A DNA stretch of 64,000 nt, taken from assembly GCA_944381435.1 (NCBI GenBank), contig CALWLD010000010.1, forward strand, positions 1 through 64,000. Reading direction: 5' to 3'. Position numbers and translations under genes: made by a program. Positions 15,755 to 25,692 of the stretch are shown in pieces (position 1 is the first letter of the stretch; every line of letters starts with the position of its first letter). The notes beneath the pieces were generated by a model that was not told the DNA's origin, ran no database searches, and was given only the letters and a program-made list of their open reading frames with translations. Origin of the DNA: an uncultured Clostridia bacterium (GTDB lineage: Bacteria; Bacillota; Clostridia; Lachnospirales; CAG-274).

Positions 15755-16324
15755 TTGGCTAAATTCAGAAAAACTAGAAATTATTTTAAAATAAATACAT
15801 TTCCAAAAGAAATAATTGAAAAAGTAGATGAAATGCTTGGAGATAAAAATACAACATATTCAGATATAAAAAAGTTTTTGAATAGTCAAGGACTTTCAAT
15901 TTCTTTAGGGGCAATAGGTAGATATGCTTTAAATAGGGATAAAACTTTAGATAAGATAGTGCAAGCACAGGAGCAAGCAAAAATATTAGCTAAGGTTATA
16001 AAAGAAAGCAAAAATGAAGACTATACAGAAGCTGGTATTCAAATTGCTATAGCAGAGCTTACAAAAAAGATAGCAGAATCTAGGGCAGATTTTGATGAGC
16101 TAGAAGTAGGTGATATAGTTAAATTGCTAGGTAATTTATCAAGGGTTAAAACACAAAAAACAAGGGCAGAAAGTGAAATAAAATCTAAAAAAGAGCTAGC
16201 TTATGAAGCTTATGCAGAAGAAATAATGGACATTATAAAAGGGGATAAAGAGCTAGAAAAAGAAGCTTTTAGGTTTTTAAATAAATTAAAAGGTAGGTTT
16301 TTAAGTAATGAAGAAGATAACTAA
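15755..16324 (+). CDS. small terminase subunit-like protein (Mu gp27, DUF3486 family)
   Basis: The 189-residue helical protein begins with a helix-turn-helix-like part (TYSDIKKFLNSQGLSISLGA) followed by charged coiled coil. Order (directly before the large terminase) and size match Mu gp27/DUF3486. It would recognise phage DNA for packaging. TTG start with AAAGGGG upstream. Its end overlaps the large-terminase start. Confidence 0.7.
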   Translation: MAKFRKTRNYFKINTFPKEIIEKVDEMLGDKNTTYSDIKKFLNSQGLSISLGAIGRYALNRDKTLDKIVQAQEQAKILAKVIKESKNEDYTEAGIQIAIAELTKKIAESRADFDELEVGDIVKLLGNLSRVKTQKTRAESEIKSKKELAYEAYAEEIMDIIKGDKELEKEAFRFLNKLKGRFLSNEEDN

Positions 16325-18047
16325 ACAATTACAAATTTTAGAAGAAGAAAGGCAAATACAAGATAATAATAAAAAAGATATTACTTTGTTTGAAAGTTAC
16401 CTTTATAAAAATAATAGCCCTTTTAAAGATAATATTATAAAAAGATATAAAAAAGGTATAAGCATAAATACATTAAGAAGAGAATTAGCAGCCGTTGATT
16501 TAGAATATTTTGCAAGGGCTTATTTACCTCATTATTTTACAAGAGAAACACCTACATTTCATAAAGAACTTGATAATATTTGGCTAGACAATGTTATTAA
16601 AAATAAAAATGTATTATTAGAAAATGAAGAAATAAATAAAATGCAAGGTTGCAAGGTTTCTATAACAGCACCACGTGGACACGCAAAATCTACAAATTTT
16701 ACATTTAAAGATACACTACACGCTTGTTTATATAAATATAAAAACTATATTTTAATTTTATCAGATAGTAGCGAACAGGCAGAAGGCTTTTTAGATGATA
16801 TAAAAACAGAACTTGAAGAAAACGAACTTATTAAAAAAGACTTTGGCAATATGGTAGGTAAAGTTTGGAACTCAAGTGTTATTCTTTTATCTAACAATGT
16901 AAAAATAGAAGCTATAGGCTCTGGTAAGAAAATAAGAGGTAGAAGACATAGAAATTTTAGACCAGACTTAATTGTACTTGATGACATAGAAAATGATGAA
17001 AATGTAAATACCTTTGAACAAAGAAAAAAATTAGAAAACTGGTTTTATAAAGCAGTATCAAAAGCAGGGGACACTTATACAGATATATGTTATATAGGTA
17101 CATTATTACACTATGATAGTTTACTTGCTAAAGTTATAAAAAATCCTACTTATAAGGTAGCTAAATATCAAGGGGTTATACAATTTGCAAAAAATAAAGG
17201 GCTATGGGATATATGGGAAAAAATATATTCAAACCTTGAAGATGAGAACAGAGAAGAAAGTGCTAAAGAATTTTTTAAAGCTAACAAACAGGAAATGTTA
17301 GAAGATACAAAAGTGTTATGGGAAGAAAAATGGAGCTATTATGATTTAATGGTTATGAAACTATCAGAAGGTGTTGCTTCATTTAACAGTGAAATACAAA
17401 ACGAACCTATAAATCCAGAAGACTGTTTATTTAACCCAGAGTGGTTTGAATATTACAACAAAGAACAAATAGACTTTAAAAGCAAAGATTTTATATTTTT
17501 TGGAGCAGTTGACCCTTCTCTTGCAAAAAGTAAAAATTCAGATACATCAGCAATAGTTATATTAGCTAAAAATATAAAAACTGGTTATTTATATGTATTA
17601 AAAGCAAGCATTGAAAGACGAAAGCCAGATATTATCATAGAAGATATTATTAACATACATAAAAAGTTAATAAATGAATATGGTAAAGGCTTTAGCTTAT
17701 TTGGTGTAGAAGAAGTACAGTTTCAATCATTTTTTAAAGATGTACTTAAAAAAGAATGTTTAAAACAAAAAATATACTTAAATGTTGAGGGAATAAAAAA
17801 CACAATAAACAAAATAACTAGAATAGAAAGCTTACAACCTTACATAAAAAATGGCTATATAAAATTTAATAAGGAAGATAAGACTTTGCTTACACAGTTA
17901 GAGCAATTTCCACTCGCAAAATATGATGATGGAGCAGATGCTTTAGAAATGGTAGTGAAATTAGCTATAAATAGTAATTATTCAAATAAACCAGATTATA
18001 AATCTGTAATAAAAAGAAGTTTAAATTTTAGGAAGGGGGCTTATTAA
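16308..18047 (+). CDS. terminase large subunit (Mu gp28-like)
   Basis: The 579-residue packaging motor has a Walker A-like APRGHAKST (about residue 125), Walker B LIVLDDIEND (about 225) and a C-terminal RNase H-type nuclease domain with acidic motif GAVDPSLAKSKNSD (about 400) and YDDGADALE near the end. All are as expected for headful-packaging Mu-like phages. Overlaps the small subunit gene and abuts the portal gene. Confidence 0.9.
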   Translation: MKKITKQLQILEEERQIQDNNKKDITLFESYLYKNNSPFKDNIIKRYKKGISINTLRRELAAVDLEYFARAYLPHYFTRETPTFHKELDNIWLDNVIKNKNVLLENEEINKMQGCKVSITAPRGHAKSTNFTFKDTLHACLYKYKNYILILSDSSEQAEGFLDDIKTELEENELIKKDFGNMVGKVWNSSVILLSNNVKIEAIGSGKKIRGRRHRNFRPDLIVLDDIENDENVNTFEQRKKLENWFYKAVSKAGDTYTDICYIGTLLHYDSLLAKVIKNPTYKVAKYQGVIQFAKNKGLWDIWEKIYSNLEDENREESAKEFFKANKQEMLEDTKVLWEEKWSYYDLMVMKLSEGVASFNSEIQNEPINPEDCLFNPEWFEYYNKEQIDFKSKDFIFFGAVDPSLAKSKNSDTSAIVILAKNIKTGYLYVLKASIERRKPDIIIEDIINIHKKLINEYGKGFSLFGVEEVQFQSFFKDVLKKECLKQKIYLNVEGIKNTINKITRIESLQPYIKNGYIKFNKEDKTLLTQLEQFPLAKYDDGADALEMVVKLAINSNYSNKPDYKSVIKRSLNFRKGAY

Positions 18048-19540
18048 TGTTTTCTATATTTAAAAGACCAAAGAAATTAGAAAAAATACTTACAAAAATA
18101 GAGTTACCAAAGTGGGCAAATTATTCTACTTACCCTTCTTTCAATTTAACACCAGAAAAGCTAACTAAAATATTTAGAGAAGCAGACAGTGGAAATATCT
18201 ATAATCAAATGGAGCTATTTGAAGAAATGGAAGAAAAAGACCCACATCTATTTTCACAATTACAAACAAGAAAAAATGCAGTTGTAGGTTTGAATTGGGA
18301 AATAATGGCTTTTTCTGAAGATGAAAAGGATAAGGAAATAGCAGAGTTTGTAAAAGATGTAATAAAAAATATTAAAGATTTTGATAACTCTTTACTTGAT
18401 TTATTAGATGCAATAGGAAAAGGTATTTCATTTTTAGAAATAAACTGGAAATTAGATAATGGTTATTTAAAAATAGAAAATCTTACATATATACACCCTA
18501 AACACTTTTTTTGGGAAGATGAAAAACTAAAAATAGTAACTAAGGATAATTTAACAGGTTTAAATATAAATGAAATACAAGAAAACAAAATAATAATACA
18601 TAAGTATAAAGCTAGCAGTGGACACGAATCACGAGCAGGTTTACTTAGGATAGTTGCTTGGATGTATTTATTTAAAAACTATACATTAAAAGACTGGGTT
18701 ACATTTATAGAAAAATATGGTATGCCTATTTTACTTGGTAAATATGATGAAGGTAGCTCTGAACAAGATAAAGAAGCTTTAATAGAAGCACTTATAAATA
18801 TTGGAACAGATTCGGCAGGTATTATAAACGGAAATACAAACATAAATGTAATAGATAATGATAAAAAAACAAGTGCAGATATATTTGAAAAAATGGCAAG
18901 GTTTTGTGATGAGCAAATAAGTAAAGCTATTTTAGGACAAACATTAACCAGTGATAGTGGAGGAAGTTATGCACAATCAAAAACTCATAATGAAGTTAGA
19001 AGAGATTTAGTAAGTGCAGACTGTAAGGCTTTAGCTACAACTATAAAAGAGTATTTAATTAAGCCTATTGTAGTTTTAAATTTTGGTGAAGAATACAAAA
19101 TACCAGACTTTGTATTTGATTTTGAAGAAACTGAGGACTTACTTAAAACGGCAGAAATATATTCAAAACTAAAAAATGAACTAGGCTTAAATATAGATAA
19201 TGAGCATTTATATGAAAAATTTAAAATACCAAAGCCAGAAACACATAATGAAAATATTAAAATTTTAAAAGAAAACTATAAAAAGCAAAATAATTCAAAG
19301 AAAATAGATAACCTTATTGAAGAATTAAAGGGAAATAGCATAGCTAGTTTTAAAGAAGGTTTAAATATTTTTAATGATGAAATAGATAAGGCTAAAAATC
19401 TTAATGAAATAAAGGAGCTATTTCAAGATGAAAACAAATTAAATAAATTGCTTAAAAAAATGAATAATGCTTTTCAAAAAGAAAGTTTAAAAGGTGGATT
19501 AATATTATCTAACTTAATTGGGAGGTATGAAGATGAATAG
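18047..19540 (+). CDS. portal protein (DUF935, Mu gp29-like)
   Basis: The 497-residue protein matches the Mu portal family: an N-terminal LTPEKLTKIFREADSGN segment, EKDPHLFSQLQTRKNAV, and KYGMPILLGKYD in the core. The portal forms the DNA gateway ring in the capsid vertex. ATG start overlaps the terminase stop by one base. It is followed by the F-like head gene. Confidence 0.9.
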   Translation: MFSIFKRPKKLEKILTKIELPKWANYSTYPSFNLTPEKLTKIFREADSGNIYNQMELFEEMEEKDPHLFSQLQTRKNAVVGLNWEIMAFSEDEKDKEIAEFVKDVIKNIKDFDNSLLDLLDAIGKGISFLEINWKLDNGYLKIENLTYIHPKHFFWEDEKLKIVTKDNLTGLNINEIQENKIIIHKYKASSGHESRAGLLRIVAWMYLFKNYTLKDWVTFIEKYGMPILLGKYDEGSSEQDKEALIEALINIGTDSAGIINGNTNINVIDNDKKTSADIFEKMARFCDEQISKAILGQTLTSDSGGSYAQSKTHNEVRRDLVSADCKALATTIKEYLIKPIVVLNFGEEYKIPDFVFDFEETEDLLKTAEIYSKLKNELGLNIDNEHLYEKFKIPKPETHNENIKILKENYKKQNNSKKIDNLIEELKGNSIASFKEGLNIFNDEIDKAKNLNEIKELFQDENKLNKLLKKMNNAFQKESLKGGLILSNLIGRYEDE

Positions 19541-20246
19541 TTTCATAAATAGCAGTATAGAAAAAGAAGGCTTTAAATTTGAAGATGCTATTAAATACTT
19601 TAATAAAAAAATACCTTTAACAAAAGAACATTATAAAAAGTTAGATGATAAATACAAAAGCTTAGCATTTACTATTGCTAACTATAGCAATATAAACCTA
19701 TTAAATGAAATATTTAATTTACTTTTAGTTAGCCTTGAAGAAGGTGAAAGCGTAAATACATTTAAACATAAATTAAATGAATGCTTAAATGATTGGGGCT
19801 ATGACAAAGAAAATGACTACAAGATAGACTTAATATATAGAAATAATTTGCAAACAGCATATCAAGTAGGACATTATGAAATGCTAACAGACCCAGATGT
19901 ATTAGAATATAGACCTTATTGGCAATATGATGCAATAGAAGATGAGGATACAAGACCAGAACATAAAGCTTTAAATGGGCTTGTATTTAGAGCAGATGAC
20001 CCTTTTTGGAAAACTTGGTATCCACCTAATGGACATAGGTGCAGATGCAGTATAAGAGCTTTAAGTAAAAGAGATTTAGAAAATAAGGGGCTAACTATAA
20101 CAAAAGGTGAAGATATAAAAATATTGCCAGATAAAGATTTTGACTATAACCCTGCTTTAAAATCTTATGATTTTAATGTAGAAAATTTACCTAACAATTT
20201 AAAAAAAGCATATAAAAAACAAAATCAATCAAATAGCCTTAAATAA
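19533..20246 (+). CDS. head morphogenesis protein (Mu gp30/F-like)
   Basis: The protein (237 residues) contains the diagnostic signature WYPPNGHRCRCSIRALS near residue 180, preceded by DEDTRPEHKALNGLVF. These identify the phage Mu F / SPP1 gp7 family of minor capsid proteins. Start ATG 19533 is chosen because GGGAGGT lies six bases upstream; it overlaps the portal gene. Confidence 0.9.
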   Translation: MNSFINSSIEKEGFKFEDAIKYFNKKIPLTKEHYKKLDDKYKSLAFTIANYSNINLLNEIFNLLLVSLEEGESVNTFKHKLNECLNDWGYDKENDYKIDLIYRNNLQTAYQVGHYEMLTDPDVLEYRPYWQYDAIEDEDTRPEHKALNGLVFRADDPFWKTWYPPNGHRCRCSIRALSKRDLENKGLTITKGEDIKILPDKDFDYNPALKSYDFNVENLPNNLKKAYKKQNQSNSLK

Positions 20247-20251
20247 GGCTT
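20236..20251. other. short hairpin at the end of the F-like gene
   Basis: AGCCTTAAATAAGGCT forms a 7-bp stem overlapping the stop codon. A 120-base AT-rich gap follows before the protease/scaffold gene. It may modulate read-through between minor and major capsid genes. Confidence 0.35.
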
Positions 20252-20375
20252 ATTTAATAAAAGGTAATGAATTATACTATTAAAACTTAATACGCCTTGA
20301 TTAAAGACAATTAAAGGTATTTTAAAGTAGGTTATAACTAATATATTTTAAAAAAATTTTAAGGAGATGATATTT

Positions 20376-21383
20376 ATTAAAAAAAGTCAATTAATTATAT
20401 GTTCTTCTAATTTTAAAATAACAAATTTAGAAGAAATAAAAATAATGCCTTTAGGCGAAGTTAAAACAACAAAAGGCAACTTTTATGTAGATGAAGAAAG
20501 CGTAAAAGTTATGAAAGAACATTTTAAAAAACGAGGACTTGATATAGTTGTTGATTATGAACACCAAAGTCTTAGTAATAAAAAAGCATTAGCTGGTGGG
20601 TGGATAAAAGACTTTTACATAAAAGATGATTGTGTAGTTGCCAAAGTAGAGTTTACAGATGAGGCTAAAAAAGAAATATCTAACAAACAATACAAATATT
20701 TATCGCCTACAATATTTTTAAAAAATGGTAAACCTATAAGGCTTCACTCTGTTGCCTTAACTAACACACCAGCTATTGACAATATGTATCCATTATTTTT
20801 AAGTGAAGACTTAAAAAATGAATTAGAAGGAGATGATGAAAAAATGGATATAAAAAAATTATTAGAAATTTTAGAACTTGATGAAAATGCAAGTGAAAAA
20901 GATGTAATTCAAAAAATAGAAAATTTAAAGCTTAATAAAAAAGATGAAAATTTAGAAGATGGTGAATTATCTACAAATAAAGAGCTGGTTAAAATTTTAG
21001 GGTTAAAAGAAAACTCAACAAATGAAGAAATAAACAAAGCTTTGTTATCTTTAAAAAATGATACTGTTTCAAAAGCAGAATTTTTAGCGCTTAAAGAAGA
21101 AATGACTAAAAATGAGGTAAACAACATTTTAGATGATGCTATTAAAAATGGCAAGATAACACCAGCTCAAAAAGATAGTTTTATGGAATTAGCTTTAACA
21201 GATAGAAAAATATTTGATGAAGTATTAAAAAATCAAAAAAGAATTAGTCCACTTGGTGTAAGCTATAGCAACAATTTAACTACAGAAGTTAAAAGAGAAA
21301 TTGAAGAAGAAGAGCTTAAAATTTGTAAAGAATTTGGTTTAACCAAAGAAGACTATGAAAAATACTACAAGGAGGAAGAATAA
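20376..21383 (+). CDS. capsid maturation protease and scaffold (Mu I-like, gp32)
   Basis: The N-terminal half (about 150 residues) is a Mu I-type prohead protease with VVDYEHQSL, GGWIKDFYIKDD and an YLSPTIFL block followed by HSVALTNTPAID. The C-terminal half is lysine/glutamate-rich scaffold. The only ATG (20367) overlaps the AAGGAG ribosome site with no spacing. The apparent start is ATT at 20376, nine bases downstream of GGAG. An internal start at the MDIKKLLEIL methionine could make a free scaffold (Mu Z-like). Confidence 0.85.
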   Translation: MKKSQLIICSSNFKITNLEEIKIMPLGEVKTTKGNFYVDEESVKVMKEHFKKRGLDIVVDYEHQSLSNKKALAGGWIKDFYIKDDCVVAKVEFTDEAKKEISNKQYKYLSPTIFLKNGKPIRLHSVALTNTPAIDNMYPLFLSEDLKNELEGDDEKMDIKKLLEILELDENASEKDVIQKIENLKLNKKDENLEDGELSTNKELVKILGLKENSTNEEINKALLSLKNDTVSKAEFLALKEEMTKNEVNNILDDAIKNGKITPAQKDSFMELALTDRKIFDEVLKNQKRISPLGVSYSNNLTTEVKREIEEEELKICKEFGLTKEDYEKYYKEEE

Positions 21384-21745
21384 TGCAAAGAAATACAGCA
21401 GAAACATTTAGTGATGTTTTATACCTTAGTGTAAAAACAAATACAAAAATTTTTCAAGGACATATTGTAGCTCTTGAAAATGGTAAGGCTATACTAGCTA
21501 ACAAAGCAGAGGGTTTAACTATAGTTGGTAGAGCTGAAGAAACAGTTGTTGGTGGAAATATTAATGTTAAACGTGGGGTTTTCTTATATGAAAACGATAC
21601 AGACAACCCACTTAATGAAACACATATATTAAAAGAATGTTACATTAAAGATTCTGTTACTGTAACAGCAGATAGCACTTCTACAAGTGTTGCTGGTAAA
21701 GTAATAGGCTTTGAAGATGGACAGGTAAAAGTAGAATTTAGATAA
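21383..21745 (+). CDS. capsid cement/decoration-like protein (DUF2190 family)
   Basis: The 120-residue protein is beta-rich (ALENGKAILANKAEGLTIVG, VKRGVFLYEND). Position between protease and major capsid is that of DUF2190 proteins, which probably decorate the head. The ATG overlaps the previous stop. Assignment rests on order, size and composition. Confidence 0.65.
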   Translation: MQRNTAETFSDVLYLSVKTNTKIFQGHIVALENGKAILANKAEGLTIVGRAEETVVGGNINVKRGVFLYENDTDNPLNETHILKECYIKDSVTVTADSTSTSVAGKVIGFEDGQVKVEFR

Positions 21746-21757
21746 TAGGAGGTAATT

Positions 21758-22633
21758 ATGTTAATACAACAAACAATTAACAAAGCTAATGTAGGCTTTA
21801 AAACAATATTTAATAAAGCATTTAACGAAACAAAAACAGAATATGAAAGGGTAGCAACTGTTGTCCCTTCAAGTAATAGCTCGGAAAGTTATCAATGGCT
21901 AGGCACTTTGCCACGACTTAGAAAATGGGTAGGAGATAAAATTGTAAAAAATATCCAAAATCACGACTATACACTTAAAAATGAGCCTTTTGAAGCTACT
22001 ATATCTATTAATAAATTTGATATGCAAGATGATAACTTAGGTATTTATAAACCACAGGTAGAAAGCTTAGCACAAAGTGCTAAATTACACCCAGAAGAAT
22101 TAGTTTTTGGTGTTTTAGAAACAGGTTTTACAAATAAATGTTATGATGGTGTTACATTTTTTGGTAGCCACAAAGTAGGGAAATTTACATATCAAAATAA
22201 ATCAGATAAGGCTTTAACTATGGATAGTTATATAGAAGCTAGAGCTAATATGATGAAAATTAAAGATGAAGAAGGTAAATCGCTTAGGATAATGCCAGAC
22301 TTACTTATTGTTCCACCAGCTTTAGAAAAAACAGCAATGGATATATTAAAAGCAGACTTTATAAATGGGACAACAAACCCTTATAAAAATACAGCAGAAA
22401 TACTTGTAGTGCCAGAATTAAATTCAGACACAGCTTGGTACTTGCTAGATACTAAGAAACCTATAAAGCCTTTAATTTATCAAGAAAGACAAAAGCCTAA
22501 GTTTTTAACCTTAACAAATGATACAGATGACATTGTATTTATGAAGGGCAATTATTTGTACAGCGTTGAAGCTAGAGGAAATGCTGGTTATGGTTTTTGG
22601 CAAATGGCTTATGGTTCTACAGGTACTGCTTAA
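21758..22633 (+). CDS. major capsid protein (Mu gpT-like)
   Basis: The 291-residue protein belongs to the Mu major head subunit T family. It has the N-terminal INKANVGFKTIFNKAFNET, YQWLGTLPRLRKWVGDK and the C-terminal EARGNAGYGFWQMAYGS. It forms the icosahedral shell. ATAGGAGGT precedes the ATG. Confidence 0.93.
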   Translation: MLIQQTINKANVGFKTIFNKAFNETKTEYERVATVVPSSNSSESYQWLGTLPRLRKWVGDKIVKNIQNHDYTLKNEPFEATISINKFDMQDDNLGIYKPQVESLAQSAKLHPEELVFGVLETGFTNKCYDGVTFFGSHKVGKFTYQNKSDKALTMDSYIEARANMMKIKDEEGKSLRIMPDLLIVPPALEKTAMDILKADFINGTTNPYKNTAEILVVPELNSDTAWYLLDTKKPIKPLIYQERQKPKFLTLTNDTDDIVFMKGNYLYSVEARGNAGYGFWQMAYGSTGTA

Positions 22634-22647
22634 GACAGGTGATTTAA

Positions 22648-23127
22648 ATGTATTGTACAGTTGAAGAAATAATTAAAAGCTCTAAATTAGAGTTTTTAGA
22701 AATGGCTTTGTCAGATAACTTAAAAAATAGTTATGAAGAAATAGATGAAGATACAAAGCTTTTAGAAATTAAAAATATTATAGCAGGGGCAATAGAAGAC
22801 GCCTCTGCTGAAATAAATGGATATTTATTAAAAAAATATACAATAAACTTTTTAAAGAAAAATAAAGCTATAAATAAATTTTGTAAGGACATAGCTCTTT
22901 ACAATATATTATCTATAAGTGGTAATGATGAAGATGGCAGAGAAAATAATTACTACTTAAGATATAAAAATGCTATAAAATTTTTAGAAAATGTAGCAAA
23001 AGGCACTATTGATATAACACCAGATGATGATACAGAAACAGGTGTAGAAATAGAAAATAAAAGAATTGGTATAAAAATAAAATCTTCTAAAAAATTGTTT
23101 AGTAGGCAAAGTTTAGGAGGTATGTAA
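22648..23127 (+). CDS. head-tail connector protein (DUF1320, Mu gp36-like)
   Basis: The 159-residue helical protein has the family start MYCTVEEIIK and a middle AGAIEDASAEINGYLLKKY segment typical of gp36/DUF1320 connectors. It follows the capsid gene as in Mu. ATG after AGGTGA; overlaps the next gene by one base. Confidence 0.8.
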   Translation: MYCTVEEIIKSSKLEFLEMALSDNLKNSYEEIDEDTKLLEIKNIIAGAIEDASAEINGYLLKKYTINFLKKNKAINKFCKDIALYNILSISGNDEDGRENNYYLRYKNAIKFLENVAKGTIDITPDDDTETGVEIENKRIGIKIKSSKKLFSRQSLGGM

Positions 23128-23615
23128 TGAGTGTTAGGCTTGATGCAGAAATAAAAAGGCTTAGCAAAACATTGAAAAATTTAGAAAATGTAAACTTTAA
23201 GGGTATTAATAAAAATATTGCAGTAGGGCTTAAAAATTCTACTTTAGAAAGATTTAAAAAAGAACAAAGCCCAGATAATAAAAAATGGGAAAAAAGAAAA
23301 TATGGTAATAGTAGAAAAAAGCTTTTAAAAAATACAGCAATTTTAAGAAATAGCATAAAAGCTAGTGCAGATAGCAAGATGGCAACAGCAGGTACTAATT
23401 TAGAATACGCAGCGACACATCAGTTTGGAGCAAAGAACAGAAGAATAAAAGCTACTCATTGCAAATTATTAAAATTTAAAATAGGTAATAGATGGATAAG
23501 CACCAAAGAAGTTACTATAAATATACCAGCTAGACCATTTTTAGGTATATCAGAAGAAGATAAAGAAGAAATAAAAGATGTATTAGAGCATTATATAGAA
23601 AGGGCAATAAAATGA
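23127..23615 (+). CDS. virion morphogenesis / tail completion protein (gpG/S family)
   Basis: The 162-residue basic protein has ILRNSIKASAD and EYAATHQFGAKNRRIKA, and the conserved ending IPARPFLGISEEDKEEI. These are signatures of the phage virion morphogenesis (tail completion) family. ATG after GGAGG within the previous gene. Confidence 0.85.
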   Translation: MSVRLDAEIKRLSKTLKNLENVNFKGINKNIAVGLKNSTLERFKKEQSPDNKKWEKRKYGNSRKKLLKNTAILRNSIKASADSKMATAGTNLEYAATHQFGAKNRRIKATHCKLLKFKIGNRWISTKEVTINIPARPFLGISEEDKEEIKDVLEHYIERAIK

Positions 23616-24109
23616 GTATAGATATTTATAGAAAATATTTAAAAGAATGCCTTAATAAAGCAGGTGCAAAAATTTTTTATACAAGCTTAAAGGAACTAGA
23701 AAATAGCAATATAAATTCTTTTGTAGGTATTTTTGTAATTAATGAAGAGCTTGAAAAGTCTTCTAACAAAAATATTATTTATAAAAATGGTGTTAAGTTT
23801 AGGCGAAAAGAAAAATTTAAAAGAAAGATAAATTTTCAAGTGCTAATAGGAGATAATGAAATATTAAAAGTTGAAAGTTTATTTACAAAATTTATGTCCG
23901 AAATAGATGATAAATTAAAACTAGAAAATGGAGATATTTCTTTTATTGAAATTACTAAGGCAGAATACATAGACAAAAAAGATACCATTTTAAAAAGTGA
24001 AATAACAATGCAGTTAGATATTAGCTTTATAGAAAGTATATACAAAGATTATCCATTTAAAGAAATAAATTGGGGAGGTGATGGCGAATATGTCAAAGAA
24101 AAATACTGA
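23612..24109 (+). CDS. tail terminator-like protein (DUF1834, Mu gp37-like)
   Basis: The 165-residue protein overlaps the preceding stop (ATGA) and occupies the Mu gp37 position. Mixed alpha/beta composition with a FQVLIGDNE strand fits the family. Direct motif evidence is weak; order is the main support. Confidence 0.65.
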   Translation: MSIDIYRKYLKECLNKAGAKIFYTSLKELENSNINSFVGIFVINEELEKSSNKNIIYKNGVKFRRKEKFKRKINFQVLIGDNEILKVESLFTKFMSEIDDKLKLENGDISFIEITKAEYIDKKDTILKSEITMQLDISFIESIYKDYPFKEINWGGDGEYVKEKY

Positions 24110-24290
24110 GGCAGTTTCTAAAGAAGAAAATAAAGAGCTAAAAGATATAGAAATTTTAGCAAAAGAACTTAATATTAGAGAAACTATATTAGCTGGTGTT
24201 ATGACTATGAAAGGTTGGCGAAAAGGTAAATTGCTAACTAAAGAAGAATTAGAAGAAGTATTTTTAAAATTTTTAAATAAAACAATATAG
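24090..24290 (+). CDS. small phage protein before the sheath gene (66 aa; gp38-like position)
   Basis: ATG 24090 is chosen because GGGGAGGTG lies at proper distance, inside the previous gene. The product is acidic at the start and ends in a basic helical part (MKGWRKGKLLTKEELEEVF). Position corresponds to the DUF2635 gene of Mu, but sequence evidence for that family is thin. Confidence 0.6.
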   Translation: MSKKNTEAVSKEENKELKDIEILAKELNIRETILAGVMTMKGWRKGKLLTKEELEEVFLKFLNKTI

Positions 24291-24303
24291 GAGGTGTAAA
24301 AAA

Positions 24304-25680
24304 TTGTTATCAGATGTAAAACATACTATTACAGATTTTGGTATAGGCTCTAGCGTTACAAAAGGCGAGGCCTTACATATAAAGGTTGGTGTATCTAACA
24401 TTGAAAGTGATATACCTATAACTATTACTGACAATATGACAAACGACGAAATTAGAGAAAAAGTTGGTAATAGCCCACTTGCAGATGGACTAATAGATAG
24501 TTTATCAAGTGGTTGTAAAACAATATATGCAATGCCAGTTAAAATTGCAGAAGATGGTACTATAAAAGAAGAAACTAAAAATTTAACAACAGGCACTATT
24601 ACAGTTGAAGGTAAGCCCACAAATGCTTTTAAATTAAAAGTTGTTATAGTTAATACAGGAGCTTTAAACGAAGGTATTTTTAAATATTACTTAAATGATT
24701 TAGAAAGTGATGAATTAACTATACCACAAAATGGAACATATTCAATAAATGAATATGGTGTAAATATAAAATTTACAGGTGAAAGTTTTGTAAAAGATGA
24801 ATATATAGAAATATCTACAACAAGACCTAAAACTAATATAGCAAATATTTTAAATGCTCTTGAATATGTAAAAAAATCTAGCTTAAACTTTGAATTTATA
24901 CATATTTTAGGAGAAAGCGAAAAGGAAGTATGGTCAAGTTTAGTTGTAGAAGAGCAAAACTTTTTTGATAAATATAAAAAGCCTTGTATTTTTGTTTGTG
25001 AAGCAAGAAAAATACAAGATGAAGAAAATATTGACCAGTATACAGAATACCTTAGAAATGAGAAAAAGGGTATTATATCACGAGGTTTACAGGTTGTTGT
25101 ATCAAGAGCTACTTATATGCGAGATGGTAAAAAAGTAGAAGAAAATGTTGCGTCAAAAATAATGGGCTTATATGCAAAGGCTAATGTGCAACAAAGCATA
25201 GGACAAGTTGATACCTTTGATATACAGGGCTTACTTGAAATAATGCCAAAAGGTATAGAAAATGTAAATTCTGAAATAGATGACTTAGGATATACAGTTG
25301 TTAGAAAATATGCAGGAGCAGAAGGTATATATGTAAATAATGCTAGAACTTTTGCAAAAATAGGTTCGGACTATGAATTTGTAGAACGTACTAGGACAAT
25401 GTATAAGGCGGTTAGAGAAACACTTATAACAGCAACTTTAAAATTACATAGTCAAGTAGATATGTCTAACCCAGATGTAAGCTTAAAACAAATAACAGAA
25501 TTTATAAATGTACCAGTTGAGCGAATGGTTGAAAATAAAGAACTATCATCAGCTAGGGTAATTATACCAGAAGGGCAAGATATACTTGCAACAAGTAATT
25601 TCAAATTTAAAATAAGGGCTATACCTATTGGAATATTAAGAGAAATAGAAATAGATATGGGCTTTGAGAATAATATTTAG
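24304..25680 (+). CDS. contractile tail sheath protein (DUF2586-like)
   Basis: The 458-residue protein forms the contractile tube around the tail. It has the family start SDVKHTITDFGIGSS, a NILNALEYVKKSSLNFEFIH middle part and a conserved C-terminal domain (YVNNARTFAKIGSDYEFVER, then LRAIPIG-type strand IRAIPIGILREIEIDMGF). A TTG start follows AGGAGGTG. Presence of a sheath makes this a myovirus. Confidence 0.85.
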   Translation: MLSDVKHTITDFGIGSSVTKGEALHIKVGVSNIESDIPITITDNMTNDEIREKVGNSPLADGLIDSLSSGCKTIYAMPVKIAEDGTIKEETKNLTTGTITVEGKPTNAFKLKVVIVNTGALNEGIFKYYLNDLESDELTIPQNGTYSINEYGVNIKFTGESFVKDEYIEISTTRPKTNIANILNALEYVKKSSLNFEFIHILGESEKEVWSSLVVEEQNFFDKYKKPCIFVCEARKIQDEENIDQYTEYLRNEKKGIISRGLQVVVSRATYMRDGKKVEENVASKIMGLYAKANVQQSIGQVDTFDIQGLLEIMPKGIENVNSEIDDLGYTVVRKYAGAEGIYVNNARTFAKIGSDYEFVERTRTMYKAVRETLITATLKLHSQVDMSNPDVSLKQITEFINVPVERMVENKELSSARVIIPEGQDILATSNFKFKIRAIPIGILREIEIDMGFENNI

Positions 25681-25692
25681 GAGGTGTTAAAG

